Shown: positions 17,785-27,338, counted from the stretch's first letter. The stretch: 64,000 nt of DNA from Paenibacillus sp. FSL R5-0345 (GCF_000758585.1 NZ_CP009281.1:4402001-4466000); one strand, 5' to 3'. Made by a program: numbers and translations. Notes: generated from the letters alone by a model not told the origin.

Positions 17785-18876
17785 TTATGCAGCTTCATCC
17801 TTGGAAGCAGTTATGAGATCAGCCTCAGTAGATTCTGGATTCAGCCAAATCTCGATCATCTCATGGGTACGCTTTACATCATTTTCATCGAGTATATAAT
17901 ACCATTGATCCGTATGTTTTCCTTCCCCTTGCAGCATATGACTCGTTATTTCAGGGGTTCCACCTTCAAGAATTACCTTCTTAGCCAAATCCAGAATAAA
18001 ATCTGACTTCATATTGGTTTTAAAGTTACTGCCAGCAATTTCGATAATGTTCTGGATATTAAGAATATTATCGATTCTCTTCATCCGATCAAGCGCTGCT
18101 TTTAGGAAAATCCGTTGTCGCTCTGTTCTCTTAAAGTCAGAGTCTTCTCGATATCTTACATACATTAAAGCTTCCTTACCTGAATAGATCGGTTTGTTGG
18201 GCTCAATTCTTAATTTCTCATGATCAGGGCTCTTATTCTCGATCACCTTGGTGATTGGAAGCACCACGCCCCCTAGCGCATCCGTCACGCCAACAAGCCC
18301 GTTAAAATTAATAGTAGCATAGTAATCAATTGGCGCATTCAACAGATTCTTAACAGTATCTACACTCATCTGAGGACCACCGTAGGAATGTGCCGCATTA
18401 ATCTTGGTTTCTTTTCTTGCACCTTTGATATTTTCCGCTCCAATTATTTCTGCATATGAATCACGGGGAATAGAGACGAGCAGTGCTTTATGGTCCTCAG
18501 GTCGAATGACAGTATAAATAATGGAGTCAGAAAGTCCATTCTCTTTGCCACGCTGATCGGTGCCTAGCAGCAGGATAGAAAAAGGACGATTTTTATTTTC
18601 TGTCATTGCCTGAATTCCATCGTCTTCTGTTTCTTTTAACGGTACATAAGATTCATCAAGAGTGTGCTCTATAGTTGGTGCTACAACATTATCAAACCCA
18701 AAAATCATTAATTCTTTACGGAAAATAAAACTTCCCAACCCAACAATAAGTACGATCGCAAGCGAAAAATACCAGATCTTCATTTTCTTGCTGATTTTAT
18801 TCTTCTTTACCTTCTTTTTCTCGATTCTACTTAAAGCATATGAAGCAGGTGGAGGCGTACTCTGATTATTTTTCAT
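17785..18876 (-). CDS. LytR-CpsA-Psr (LCP) family cell-wall polymer ligase
   Basis: This 363-residue protein has a basic cytoplasmic N-terminus, one membrane helix (about 33-52) and an extracellular LCP domain. Signature segments are LLLGTDQR, SIPRDSYAEI, KINAAHSYGG, YYATINFNGLVGVTDALGG and YVRYREDSDFKRTERQR, including the conserved Arg and Asp residues that bind the polyprenyl pyrophosphate substrate. LCP proteins attach teichoic acids or other glycopolymers to peptidoglycan. The gene has its own upstream region with a possible operator (18979-18992). Confidence 0.92.
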   Translation of the reverse strand: MKNNQSTPPPASYALSRIEKKKVKKNKISKKMKIWYFSLAIVLIVGLGSFIFRKELMIFGFDNVVAPTIEHTLDESYVPLKETEDDGIQAMTENKNRPFSILLLGTDQRGKENGLSDSIIYTVIRPEDHKALLVSIPRDSYAEIIGAENIKGARKETKINAAHSYGGPQMSVDTVKNLLNAPIDYYATINFNGLVGVTDALGGVVLPITKVIENKSPDHEKLRIEPNKPIYSGKEALMYVRYREDSDFKRTERQRIFLKAALDRMKRIDNILNIQNIIEIAGSNFKTNMKSDFILDLAKKVILEGGTPEITSHMLQGEGKHTDQWYYILDENDVKRTHEMIEIWLNPESTEADLITASKDEAA

Positions 18877-18978
18877 TGGATGAATTACCCTTTCTGTACA
18901 TGCGACTTCTCACCATTAATGAACATCACTTTTTACTTATGCCTACCCTCCATTACCTAAATATCCCATTATTATAGA

Positions 18979-18992
18979 CGATCATTGGATCG
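18979..18992. promoter_or_regulatory. Palindrome in the LCP gene promoter region
   Basis: CGATCATTGGATCG is a perfect 5-bp inverted repeat with a 4-nt spacer, directly upstream of a minus-strand TATAAT (plus 18971-18976, ATTATA) about 95 nt before the LCP start. The position suits a repressor or activator site. The binding protein is unknown. Confidence 0.3.
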
Positions 18993-19024
18993 ATAAGTTT
19001 CTTTTTTTAAGAAATTTTTGAGGC

Positions 19025-19058
19025 AAAAAAAAAGACCTCATCCTAACAAGGATGGGTC
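19025..19058 (-). terminator. Rho-independent terminator after the small HTH gene
   Basis: On the minus strand GACCCATCCT pairs with AGGATGAGGTC (one bulge) followed by nine T (plus 19025-19033). Confidence 0.8.
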
Positions 19059-19078
19059 TACCATGTTTATTGAGGTCA

Positions 19079-19306
19079 TTAGATTTTGTTCAGAATCGTA
19101 TCGATCTCACTTTTCAGTAAAAGATACCTGACAACACTTCTCATGATCGGAACTTTAGTTAACTTATGCTGATCAACATAGCTTTTCATTTGATCTTTAG
19201 ACAGACCGAGCAAGTTACCTGCTTCAGACACCGTCAATACTTCCTTGTTACTTGTAGCGTTAAAGGTCTTCTTCACTTTTAAATTCCAGTCTTCAAACAC
19301 TTGCAT
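19079..19306 (-). CDS. Small MerR/excisionase-type helix-turn-helix protein
   Basis: This 75-residue protein has a central VSEAGNLLGLSKDQMKSYVD segment that reads as the helix-turn-helix of MerR/Xis-like proteins, followed by a wing-like part (LTKVPIMRSVVRYLLLKSE). There is no effector domain, so it would bind DNA as an oligomer or act as an adaptor. Neither phage nor transposon genes surround it. Its own terminator follows, which supports an independent gene. The target is unknown. Confidence 0.6.
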   Translation of the reverse strand: MQVFEDWNLKVKKTFNATSNKEVLTVSEAGNLLGLSKDQMKSYVDQHKLTKVPIMRSVVRYLLLKSEIDTILNKI

Positions 19307-19383
19307 TTACATCCGCCACCTTTCTACTAAGCGAGAAATATAAGACATAAAGTATTGTGTGAAACTTATAATTTCTTATATAT

Positions 19384-19420
19384 AAAAAAATCCCCAAACT
19401 ATAAGTTTGGGGATTTTTTT
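19384..19420. terminator. Bidirectional terminator after the cold-shock gene
   Basis: AAATCCCCAAACT (19388-19400) pairs with AGTTTGGGGATTT (19404-19416) around a 3-nt loop, with A-runs and T-runs on both sides. Confidence 0.9.
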
Positions 19421-19427
19421 CACAACT

Positions 19428-19628
19428 TTAGAGTTTTACAACATTCTCAGCTTGTTGACCACGATTGCCTTGAACTACGTTAAATTCTACACGTTGTCCT
19501 TCATCCAAAGATTTGAATCCGTCGCCAGTGATTGCGCTGAAATGTACGAATACGTCTTCTCCGCCTTCAACCTCGATAAAACCAAAGCCTTTGTCTGCGT
19601 TAAACCATTTCACTGTTCCTGTTTGCAT
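19428..19628 (-). CDS. Cold-shock protein, CspA/CspB family
   Basis: This 66-residue single OB-fold protein has both RNA-binding motifs: KWFNADKGFGFIEV (RNP1) and DVFVHFSAI (RNP2). It binds single-stranded RNA and DNA and prevents secondary structure. Length matches the family exactly. AAAGGTGG lies before the ATG. About 80 nt further upstream the transcript could form a long hairpin (19709-19769), consistent with post-transcriptional control of csp genes. A strong terminator follows, so it is monocistronic. Confidence 0.97.
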   Translation of the reverse strand: MQTGTVKWFNADKGFGFIEVEGGEDVFVHFSAITGDGFKSLDEGQRVEFNVVQGNRGQQAENVVKL

Positions 19629-19708
19629 AATTTAATTACCACCTTTTTTTAATTTACATGTTATTCTTATCCCAAAAAAATCTCTTACAAAATCTCTAAA
19701 AAAATAAA

Positions 19709-19769
19709 AATTCACATATGGTACAAGGTTATTGTCATCTAAAGAATAACCCTCTACGCTATGTGAATT
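19709..19769 (-). promoter_or_regulatory. Nested inverted repeat in the csp upstream region
   Basis: AATTCACATA (19709-19718) pairs with TATGTGAATT (19760-19769), and inside it GGTTATT (19727-19733) pairs with AATAACC (19745-19751). On the minus strand it is followed by a T-rich stretch, so it could be a leader switch or an attenuator-like terminator upstream of the cold-shock gene. Confidence 0.45.
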
Positions 19770-19853
19770 CGCTAGGTAACTGCTTTCGATAAATTGATTA
19801 TAGCACATCTGAAGTCATGTAGATACACTTTTGCATGATGTAATAAATGGAAG

Positions 19854-19883
19854 AACCCTGTTCCTTTAGAAAAGGACAGGGTT
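19854..19883 (-). terminator. Terminator-like hairpin after the chemoreceptor gene
   Basis: AACCCTG (19854-19860) pairs with CAGGGTT (19877-19883), with a further imperfect CCTTT/AAAGG inside. The T tail is weak. It lies 32 nt beyond the receptor stop on the minus strand. Confidence 0.5.
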
Positions 19884-19914
19884 TCCCGCTTGTAATCACG
19901 ACATCACATGCAAT

Positions 19915-22023
19915 TTATATTTTAAAATAAGACAATTTGTCCAGCAAATCTTGCACCATCGAGCTAAGGGATTCCGTCGAAGCAGAGATCTCTTCCATAG
20001 AAGCAAGCTGCTCCTCAGAGGCTGCGGCTACACTTTGTGAATCCGCGGACGCTTCTGAGGCAAGTTCGGCTAATACTTTGACACTAGCTGAAATTTGCTC
20101 TGTACCAGCGGTCATCTGCTGTGCGGCTGCAGATACCTCCTGAATTTGATCTGTAACCTGTGTCATTTCAGCAAGAATCGATGTAAACAAAAGATCACTA
20201 TCAGACACACTCTGCACACCAATACGTACTTGCTCATTACCAACGGCCATAGCCTGTGAGGCTTGATTTGTATCTTTGACCACATGTTCGACTAATTCAG
20301 TAACTTGTTCGGCAGCTTGTTTCGTCTGATCCGCCAACATCCGTATTTCCGATGCCACTACAGCAAATCCACGACCATGCTCACCCACTCTGGAGGCTTC
20401 AATCGCTGCGTTTAATGCCAATAGATTAGTTTGTTTACTAATGCTCGAGATCAAACCAATAATCCCGCTAATCTGGACAGATCTTTCACCTAATCGTTCG
20501 ATCGCCAGACTAGTCTCGTCAACAGATTGCTTGAGCTCTGTCATCTGGCTCACCGCCATTTGCAGCTGCGCACTGCCTCTCTGCGTTTGATCGGTTACTT
20601 CATCTGCTGATGCAGACACCGCTGATGAAGAGTCAGCAATACGTTGCACTCCAACACTAAGATCGCTCATGGCCAGAGAAGATTCTCCCGCATAATCATT
20701 CTGTAACTGCGCTCCCTCGGCTACTCGCCCAATAGACACAGCGATCTGTTCAGCAGCTTTCCCTGTCTGTTCAGCGTTAGCTGTTAATTCTTCGGAAGTA
20801 GCTCCCACTGACATCGATAAATCAGCCACAAGTCCAAACATTTCTCGAAGCTTATGCGTCATCTGATTAAAGTGTGTGGACATCTTACCGAATTCATCAT
20901 TATTTCGAATCTGCAAGGTTTGCGTTAAATCGCCTTGAGCCATAAGCTGCAATTTCTCAGATAACACTCGAAGTGGTTTGATCACCATAAACCATAATTG
21001 AACGACTATAACTATTCCTAGAATCGACATCCCAACAAGCATGATAATAAAAGATTCTGTTTTAGCTTGTTCGTAGTCAGCCATGATTGTAGTTTTAGGA
21101 ATCGCTGTCTGCGTATACCATACCTGATCACTTTCCGGCATAGGAATCGGAACAAAAATTCGGAGTACATTTTCTCCTTTGGAATTATGGGTGTACCCCT
21201 GAACCGTCTCACCATTCTTCACTTGTTTCCAGAGTGCCGCTTTCTGCTCCGTATCACCAAAATCTTTAAGTACACTTGCTGGATCATTTGGATTAGCTGC
21301 ATATTTACCGTTACCCGTGATTAGAGAAACGTATCCTCCCATAGGTTTATATTTATCAGCATCCTCCTGGAGCTTTGATAACGATACATCAAACCCTACC
21401 GTCCCAAGAAAAGTACCCGATTTGTCTAAAATGGGCAGCATTACCGAAATCATCTCTATAGCCCCACCGCTCGTATCATAGGAATAGGGTTCAATGTAGA
21501 TCGGTCTTTTCTCTTTTTTAGGTAAAAGGTAATAATCACCCGCCCCTTCTACATCGTAATTCTTTAAGGCTTCAACCGTTATTAAACCTTGATTTCTAAG
21601 AACATAAGGAATAAAACGCCCCGAAGCATCATCATATGGTGTCTTATTAATATTAGCCTGATCGTTTTGATCGAAGGCATTGGGTTCCCACAGTGTACTA
21701 ATTGCAAAAAGCTCAGGTCTATTCTCAAGCATCGATTTCATTGTAGAAACAACTTCTTCACGACTCAAGCTTTGACCTTCTCTTGATTCAACCAGTACTT
21801 CTGTGAATACCTTGGCTGCCGACTCTATGTCTATCAGAGTATTCTGAATAGTTTCCGCATAACTTCGCCCAGCAACTTCCGCCTCTAGTTCACCGTTCGA
21901 TATGCTCACACTTCGCAAATTCAGCAAATTTGCAACCAAACTAAAGAAAAAGATCACGATGATAACTAAACTTACTACCAGAACAAATTTAACCGTTAAA
22001 GAAAGCCTTCGATATAATGCCAT
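19915..22023 (-). CDS. Methyl-accepting chemotaxis protein with dCache sensor
   Basis: This 702-residue protein has TM1 at about 11-31, an extracellular double-Cache sensor (about 35-325, with STLWEPNAFDQND and GTVGFDVSLSKLQED as typical Cache pieces), TM2 at about 330-352, HAMP to about 405, and a long helical signalling domain. The tip reads LLALNAAIEASRVGEHGRGF, the CheW/CheA contact region of MCPs. Cache sensors commonly bind amino acids or small organic acids; the ligand is not predictable here. It is a single gene, divergent from the CBS-domain gene across 182 nt. Confidence 0.93.
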   Translation of the reverse strand: MALYRRLSLTVKFVLVVSLVIIVIFFFSLVANLLNLRSVSISNGELEAEVAGRSYAETIQNTLIDIESAAKVFTEVLVESREGQSLSREEVVSTMKSMLENRPELFAISTLWEPNAFDQNDQANINKTPYDDASGRFIPYVLRNQGLITVEALKNYDVEGAGDYYLLPKKEKRPIYIEPYSYDTSGGAIEMISVMLPILDKSGTFLGTVGFDVSLSKLQEDADKYKPMGGYVSLITGNGKYAANPNDPASVLKDFGDTEQKAALWKQVKNGETVQGYTHNSKGENVLRIFVPIPMPESDQVWYTQTAIPKTTIMADYEQAKTESFIIMLVGMSILGIVIVVQLWFMVIKPLRVLSEKLQLMAQGDLTQTLQIRNNDEFGKMSTHFNQMTHKLREMFGLVADLSMSVGATSEELTANAEQTGKAAEQIAVSIGRVAEGAQLQNDYAGESSLAMSDLSVGVQRIADSSSAVSASADEVTDQTQRGSAQLQMAVSQMTELKQSVDETSLAIERLGERSVQISGIIGLISSISKQTNLLALNAAIEASRVGEHGRGFAVVASEIRMLADQTKQAAEQVTELVEHVVKDTNQASQAMAVGNEQVRIGVQSVSDSDLLFTSILAEMTQVTDQIQEVSAAAQQMTAGTEQISASVKVLAELASEASADSQSVAAASEEQLASMEEISASTESLSSMVQDLLDKLSYFKI

Positions 22024-22205
22024 CTAAACAACTCCACTCTAGGATAATATACCTTATCTTTAATCGACAAAATGCGACTAACCCTAAATAGGTCTTATTT
22101 CCTATAATTTTAGTGATAAAAATTTAAAATGCATATCTTTTCAAAAAGTATGTTTAAATAAAAGGAGCTTAACTAAAAAATCTCAATACAAAGGAGTTCA
22201 TGCCG

Positions 22206-22610
22206 ATGGAAATATCCTCTTTTTTGTTGCCTAAAGATCAAGTTGCCTATATCACTAATTCAATATCCATGCTGGAAGCCTTAGAACAATTAGAGCAGCA
22301 CCATTATACGGCTATCCCTATTATTGATAATGAAGGAAAATATGTAGGAACACTTTCGGAAGGTGATCTATTGTGGAAGTTGAAAAACACAGCCGGTCTA
22401 ACCTTTGACAATATAGGGGAAGTTCCAGTAAGTACAATCCAGAAGCATGTCCATAACGAAAGCGTCCTCATTCATGCCGAAATGGAGGATATGCTAACGC
22501 TCGCTGCAGATCAGAATTTCGTTCCTGTTATTGATAATGAGGGCGTGTTTATCGGAATTATTCGTCGAAAAGATATCATTGAATATTATACTCGTAACAT
22601 TACAGATTAA
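22206..22610 (+). CDS. CBS-domain pair protein
   Basis: This 134-residue protein consists of two CBS motifs. VAYITNSISMLEALEQLEQ with TAIPIIDNEGKYVGTLSEGDL makes the first, and NFVPVIDNEGVFIGIIRRKDIIEY ends the second. Stand-alone CBS pairs form a Bateman module that senses adenine nucleotides or c-di-AMP; which one is unknown. The ATG at 22206 is 9 nt after AAAGGAG and is preferred over the ATG at 22200 with only 3-nt spacing. It ends at a shared terminator. Confidence 0.88.
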   Translation: MEISSFLLPKDQVAYITNSISMLEALEQLEQHHYTAIPIIDNEGKYVGTLSEGDLLWKLKNTAGLTFDNIGEVPVSTIQKHVHNESVLIHAEMEDMLTLAADQNFVPVIDNEGVFIGIIRRKDIIEYYTRNITD

Positions 22611-22620
22611 TTGAACAACA

Positions 22621-22677
22621 ACAAAAAGACCTGATCAGTAGCATCCTGTGAAGATGATACTAATCAGGTCTTTTTGT
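22621..22677. terminator. Bidirectional terminator between CBS gene and map
   Basis: ACAAAAAGACCTGAT (22621-22635) pairs with ATCAGGTCTTTTTGT (22663-22677), giving T-rich tails in both directions for the two convergent genes. Confidence 0.88.
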
Positions 22678-22687
22678 TAACTCAAAA

Positions 22688-23434
22688 TTATAATTCAGTC
22701 AGGATAATGGTCCCTTGTGGGGTGATAGCTAACGTATGTTCATATTGTGCTGACAGACCGCCGTCGATGGTACGTGCAGTCCAACCATCCGCATCAATCT
22801 TTGTTCTGTAGCTGCCTGTGTTCAGCATCGGTTCAATGGTAAATACCATCCCCTCTTTAAGTCGAGGCCCTCTGCCAGCCGGACCATAGTGTGGTACCTC
22901 TGGAGCTTCATGCATTTCTGAACCAATTCCGTGGCCAATAAAATCACGCACAACAGAAAAACCGTTAGACTCTGCGTAAACTTGAATAGCATGAGCGACA
23001 TCCCCGATCCGGTTGCCTGCAACTGCCTGCTCGATACCGCGGAATAGAGATTCTTTTGTGGTGTCTAATAATTTCGTCGCCTGTTCACTGATATTTCCAA
23101 TCCCGTACGACCAAGCGGAATCTGCCAACCAGCCATCTAAATTCACTACCATGTCTATTGTTACTATATCCCCATCTTTAAGCGGCTCTTTTTTCGGAAA
23201 TCCGTGGCAGATTACATCATTTACAGATGCACAGGTTGCATATGGATAACCGTTATATCCCTTTTGCTCAGGAGTCGCTCCTTGAGACAATATAAATTTT
23301 TCAGCAAATTCATCAATCTCCCAGGTAGTAATTCCAGGCTGTAAGATTTGCGCAATTTGACGATGACATTCAGCCAGAATTTTTCCCGCCGCACGCATTT
23401 TTTCGATTTCTTCCATCGTTTTCATGATAATCAT
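22688..23434 (-). CDS. map: Methionine aminopeptidase, type I
   Basis: This 248-residue protein starts MIIMKTMEEIEKMR, the usual MAP start. Metal-binding and active-site segments are visible: CHGFPKKEPLKDGDIVTIDMVV (with the DGDIV metal Asp), DSAWSYG, FIGHGIGSEMHEAPEVPHY (active His and metal His), FTIEPML (metal Glu) and QYEHTLAIT (metal Glu). It removes the initiator methionine from new proteins in the cytoplasm. Here it stands alone and not in the ribosomal secY-adk-map cluster, so it may be a second copy. Confidence 0.95.
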   Translation of the reverse strand: MIIMKTMEEIEKMRAAGKILAECHRQIAQILQPGITTWEIDEFAEKFILSQGATPEQKGYNGYPYATCASVNDVICHGFPKKEPLKDGDIVTIDMVVNLDGWLADSAWSYGIGNISEQATKLLDTTKESLFRGIEQAVAGNRIGDVAHAIQVYAESNGFSVVRDFIGHGIGSEMHEAPEVPHYGPAGRGPRLKEGMVFTIEPMLNTGSYRTKIDADGWTARTIDGGLSAQYEHTLAITPQGTIILTEL

Positions 23435-23700
23435 AATATCGCCTCTTCTGTACAGAACACATCACTCTCGGGCAATGGCTCTTCTTTTGTATTTAGTTTC
23501 CCCTTTATATTATGAAAGAAAAACACGAGAAATCCAAATCATTAAGCAAAAAAAATATAAATTCATTAATAATTCTAAAAAAAGACTCCCTTTTTACGTG
23601 AAAGTTAGATATGGTATGGGTTTGAGTAATGCCAACTAACAAAGAGGCATCCCAGCAGCCATAATGTAGGCTCCGGGACACCCCTTCAATCAAGATTGAA

Positions 23701-25425
23701 TTAGTCGTGAAAATTAAGGCCTGACGTAACGGCTTTGACATAACCTGCTCGGATCACGAAATCTCCAAAATGCTCACGATGCAGACGTTCTTTGGCGTAA
23801 CGATGAAGAATAGGCTCCAGCGTCTCCAAAATTTCTTTTTCATCTATGTTTTCTTTATATATCTTGTTTAAGCGATCTCCCGTAAAACCTGCTCCCAAGT
23901 ACATATTATATCTGCCTGGTCCTTTACCAATAAACGAGATTTCACCCAGTGCCGGTCTTGCACATCCATTAGGACAGCCCGTCATCCGGATCACAATTTC
24001 CTCATCACGTAGGCCTGCTTCGTCAATGACCAGCTCAAGCTTATCAATCAATGAAGGCAAATAACGTTCCGCTTCCGCCATCGCAAGCCCACAGGTTGGC
24101 AGCGCCACACAGGACATGGAGCTGCGTCGTAGTGCAGAAAGATGTGCTCCATCCGTAAGTCCATGCTGTTTAGCCAGCTCAGTAACTTTTCGTTTTTTGG
24201 CAGAGGTTACGTTAGCAATTGTTAGATTCTGATTCGGAGTAAGCCGGAAATCTCCGGTATGAATTTTGGCGATTTCCCGCAGTCCGGTCATCAATGTGTA
24301 CCCTTCTTGGTCATGAATCCGTCCGCTTTGGATATAAAGCGTTAAATTCCATTTTCCATTGGTACCCTTCACCCAGCCGTAACGGTCTCCATTATGATCG
24401 AAATGGTACTCCCGCGCCGCCTCAAGCTGCCATCCTAGTCTTTCATGCAGCTCATCGACGAACCATTCCAGACCGTGGCGGTCGATCGTATACTTGAACC
24501 GTGCATTTTTGCGGACAGAACGATTTCCATAGTCACGCTGAATCGTTACTGTCTTCTCTGCTACATCGATCAATTGATCAGGACGGCAAAATCCAATGAT
24601 ACGCCCAAGCTGAGGATACGTGCTAGTATCGCCATGTGTCATCCCCATACCGCCGCCTACCGATACGTTGAACCCTACCAGCTTATCGTTCTCAAGAATA
24701 GCGATGAAGCCCAAATCCTGCGAGAATACATCTACGTCATTTGAAGGGGGAACCGCAAGACCAATTTTGAATTTACGTGGTAAATATACCGGACCATAGA
24801 TCGGCTCAACTTCTGCCCGATCACCTAAACTATCCACTACCTTTTCACCGTCTAGCCAAATTTCATGGTAAGCAGGAGTACGAGGTGATAGATGATCGCT
24901 GACTTTTCGCGCCCATTCATAGACTTCTGCGTGCACCTCAGACTGATAAGGATTCGGATTGCTCATTACGTTACGGTTGACATCCCCACAGGCTGCAAGA
25001 GTCGTCATTAGCGTATCATTGATACTTCGGATAGTCTTCTTTAAGTTCCATTTAAGTACACCATGCATTTGAAATGCCTGTCTTGTAGTCAGACGTAAGG
25101 TTCCGTTACCATACTTCTGTGCCAGATCGTCCATCACCAGCCATTGCTCCGGTGTAGCTACTCCACCTGGGGCTACTACGCGAAGCATAAACTGGAATGC
25201 AGGCTCCAGCTTCTGACGTTCCCGTTCATTGCGTAGATCTCTGTCATCCTGCATATAGCTTCCATGAAATTTCAGCAGACGATTATCATCTTCAGGCAGA
25301 CCGCCCGTAATCGGATTACTTAGTGTCTCAACTAACGCACCGCGCAGGTAGTTACTCTCCGACTTAATATGCTCAACATCACTTGGAGGCCCGCCGATCG
25401 GCTTAACCTTCTCATTGTTTGCCAT
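23701..25425 (-). CDS. cysI: Sulfite reductase [NADPH] hemoprotein beta subunit
   Basis: This 574-residue protein has the two cysteine pairs that bridge the 4Fe-4S cluster and siroheme: SCVALPTCG at about 438-446 and TGCPNGCAR at about 482-490. The ferredoxin-like half-domains appear as LRLTTRQAFQMHGV and GDFRLTPNQNLTI, and GGGMGMTHGD is also characteristic. It reduces sulfite to sulfide with six electrons supplied by CysJ, for cysteine synthesis. It lies 47 nt after cysJ behind GGGGGGAG. No cysH, cysC or siroheme genes lie nearby in the window. Confidence 0.96.
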   Translation of the reverse strand: MANNEKVKPIGGPPSDVEHIKSESNYLRGALVETLSNPITGGLPEDDNRLLKFHGSYMQDDRDLRNERERQKLEPAFQFMLRVVAPGGVATPEQWLVMDDLAQKYGNGTLRLTTRQAFQMHGVLKWNLKKTIRSINDTLMTTLAACGDVNRNVMSNPNPYQSEVHAEVYEWARKVSDHLSPRTPAYHEIWLDGEKVVDSLGDRAEVEPIYGPVYLPRKFKIGLAVPPSNDVDVFSQDLGFIAILENDKLVGFNVSVGGGMGMTHGDTSTYPQLGRIIGFCRPDQLIDVAEKTVTIQRDYGNRSVRKNARFKYTIDRHGLEWFVDELHERLGWQLEAAREYHFDHNGDRYGWVKGTNGKWNLTLYIQSGRIHDQEGYTLMTGLREIAKIHTGDFRLTPNQNLTIANVTSAKKRKVTELAKQHGLTDGAHLSALRRSSMSCVALPTCGLAMAEAERYLPSLIDKLELVIDEAGLRDEEIVIRMTGCPNGCARPALGEISFIGKGPGRYNMYLGAGFTGDRLNKIYKENIDEKEILETLEPILHRYAKERLHREHFGDFVIRAGYVKAVTSGLNFHD

Positions 25426-25472
25426 TGTTGTTATCTCCCCCCGAAGTCATTCGATAACTTCCCATCTATCCA

Positions 25473-27338
25473 TTAGTAGACATCACGCTGGTAACGCTGT
25501 GTCTGTTGCATATCTTCCAGATAAGCCGCTGCCGCTTCAGGGCTAAGACCGCCTTCACTCTGAATCACAGTAAGCAAAGCAGTATGAACATCATGTGCCA
25601 TATACTTCTCGTCTCCGCAAACGTAGACATGAGCACCTTCTTGCAGCCATTCATAAACCTCACGACTCTTTTGCAAGATACGATGCTGCACGTATACTTT
25701 CTCTTCGGTATCACGTGAGAAGGCCACATCCAGCTTGCTTAGAACGCCATCCTTTAGCATTCTCTGCCAATCTGTCTGATACAGGAAATCTGTAACGAAA
25801 TGCCGATCCCCATAGAACAGCCATGATTTCCCTTCCGCTCCAAGCTCTCCTCGTTCTTCCAGGAAAGAACGGAATGGGGCAACGCCTGTGCCCGGTCCGA
25901 TCATAATGATCGGTGCATCCGGATTAGTCGGAAGCTTAAAGTTAGGATTATGTTGAATGTAAATAGGCAATGTATCTCCCGGCTCTACTCTTTCGGCGCA
26001 ATGCACTGAGCAGACACCGTAGCGTTCCCGGCCGTGAGCCTCATAACGTACAGCTCTGACGGTGAGATGAACCTCATCCGGGTTAGCCTTGTAACTGCTA
26101 GCAATAGAATATAGACGTGCAGGAAGCTTCCGTAAAATAGTCACAAAACTGCTAGCTGAGCCTTCCCATGGTGAGAAGTCCTGGATCAAATCGAGCAGAT
26201 CGCGTCCTTGAATATACTCTTTAAGCTCCGAAGCACGGTCTGGAGCAACTAACTCACTCAGCTTGCTTGAGGCAGATAGCTTTGCTGCTTGCTCAAGTAA
26301 TGGTTTTGTCAATACGGTGATTTCATAATGATGCAGAAGGGCCTCACGTAAGGCTCCTTCATCACCTTTCTTATTAAACGGAACCTTATCGCTAGGATTC
26401 CAACCCATAGTATGAATAATGGCATCCACCAATTCAGGATGATTCTCAGGATATACGCCCAATGCATCCCCTGGTTCAAACTGTATATTAGACCCTTCAA
26501 GCGATAGCTCCAGATGACGAGTCTCCCGATCAGAACCGCGCCCGTTCAAATTTAAGTTCTCCAACACCTCTGCCTTAAAAGGATGATTCCGGGTATATAA
26601 AGGCTCTTGCGATTCTGCGTCCTCAGCGGCTTGAACCGCTTTTACAGCAATACCCGGAGCATTCAAATTAGCATTTAATGCACCAATTACACCTTCAAAC
26701 CATTGAGCTACGGAATCATCATAATCGAGATCACAATCTACTCGCGGACTTAACCGCTGACCGCCAAGTTCCTCTAAGCGCTGATCAAAATCCTTACCGG
26801 TTTGACAGAAAAATTCATAGGAGGTATCTCCCAAAGCCAGAACAGAAAACCGCAGGTTCTCTAATTGAGGAGCTCTTTTACTATAAAGAAATTCATGAAA
26901 AATCCGTGCATTATCTGGTGGTTCACCTTCTCCATGAGTACTCACCAGTAGAAGCAGATTCTCAACCTTTTTAAGCGCAGTAGGTTTAAAGCTGTTCATC
27001 GCGGAGAGTGTGACCTGAAATCCTTGCTCTTCCAGCTTGCGGGACAAGCTCCCTGCCAGTCTCTGGCAATTCCCAGTTTGCGAACCAAATAATATGGTTA
27101 CCTCCCGTGATGCTGCTGGTTGACTCGTCACAGCCGCGCCAACCTCCGCGTTCCCAATCGAATTCGATTGCACTTGAAGTTCGGCACCCGCCGGCGCCGC
27201 TGCCGCAGTACGGCCAATCGCAGACAAATATCCGCTTAGCCATATTTGCTGTGTCTCCGTTAAGGATGGTAGAAGACGATTGAGAAGCTCGACTTGGTTC
27301 TCGTTAAAAGGACTGTTCGTTACCTGTAGTTGCAACAA
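25473..27338 (-). CDS. cysJ: Sulfite reductase [NADPH] flavoprotein alpha subunit
   Basis: This 621-residue diflavin reductase has, in order, a flavodoxin-like FMN domain (about 80-220, FGSQTGNCQRLAGSL and STHGEGEPPDN), a FAD domain with the RLYSIASS motif (about 415), and an NADPH domain with GPGTGVAPFRSF and VYVCGDEKYMA. The C-terminus RYQRDVY is the family's usual ending. It passes electrons from NADPH to CysI. It is the first gene of a cysJI operon, with about 170 nt of upstream sequence before the preceding gene's terminator. In Bacillus the operon is activated by CysL; no such gene is here. Confidence 0.96.
   Translation of the reverse strand: MLQLQVTNSPFNENQVELLNRLLPSLTETQQIWLSGYLSAIGRTAAAAPAGAELQVQSNSIGNAEVGAAVTSQPAASREVTILFGSQTGNCQRLAGSLSRKLEEQGFQVTLSAMNSFKPTALKKVENLLLLVSTHGEGEPPDNARIFHEFLYSKRAPQLENLRFSVLALGDTSYEFFCQTGKDFDQRLEELGGQRLSPRVDCDLDYDDSVAQWFEGVIGALNANLNAPGIAVKAVQAAEDAESQEPLYTRNHPFKAEVLENLNLNGRGSDRETRHLELSLEGSNIQFEPGDALGVYPENHPELVDAIIHTMGWNPSDKVPFNKKGDEGALREALLHHYEITVLTKPLLEQAAKLSASSKLSELVAPDRASELKEYIQGRDLLDLIQDFSPWEGSASSFVTILRKLPARLYSIASSYKANPDEVHLTVRAVRYEAHGRERYGVCSVHCAERVEPGDTLPIYIQHNPNFKLPTNPDAPIIMIGPGTGVAPFRSFLEERGELGAEGKSWLFYGDRHFVTDFLYQTDWQRMLKDGVLSKLDVAFSRDTEEKVYVQHRILQKSREVYEWLQEGAHVYVCGDEKYMAHDVHTALLTVIQSEGGLSPEAAAAYLEDMQQTQRYQRDVY

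Noticed and set aside
23435..23700. ORFs in the gap between map and cysI
   Set aside because: They have no ribosome site and no family resemblance. The gap holds only imperfect hairpins near 23651-23700, possibly the end of the cysJI transcript, without a clear T tail.
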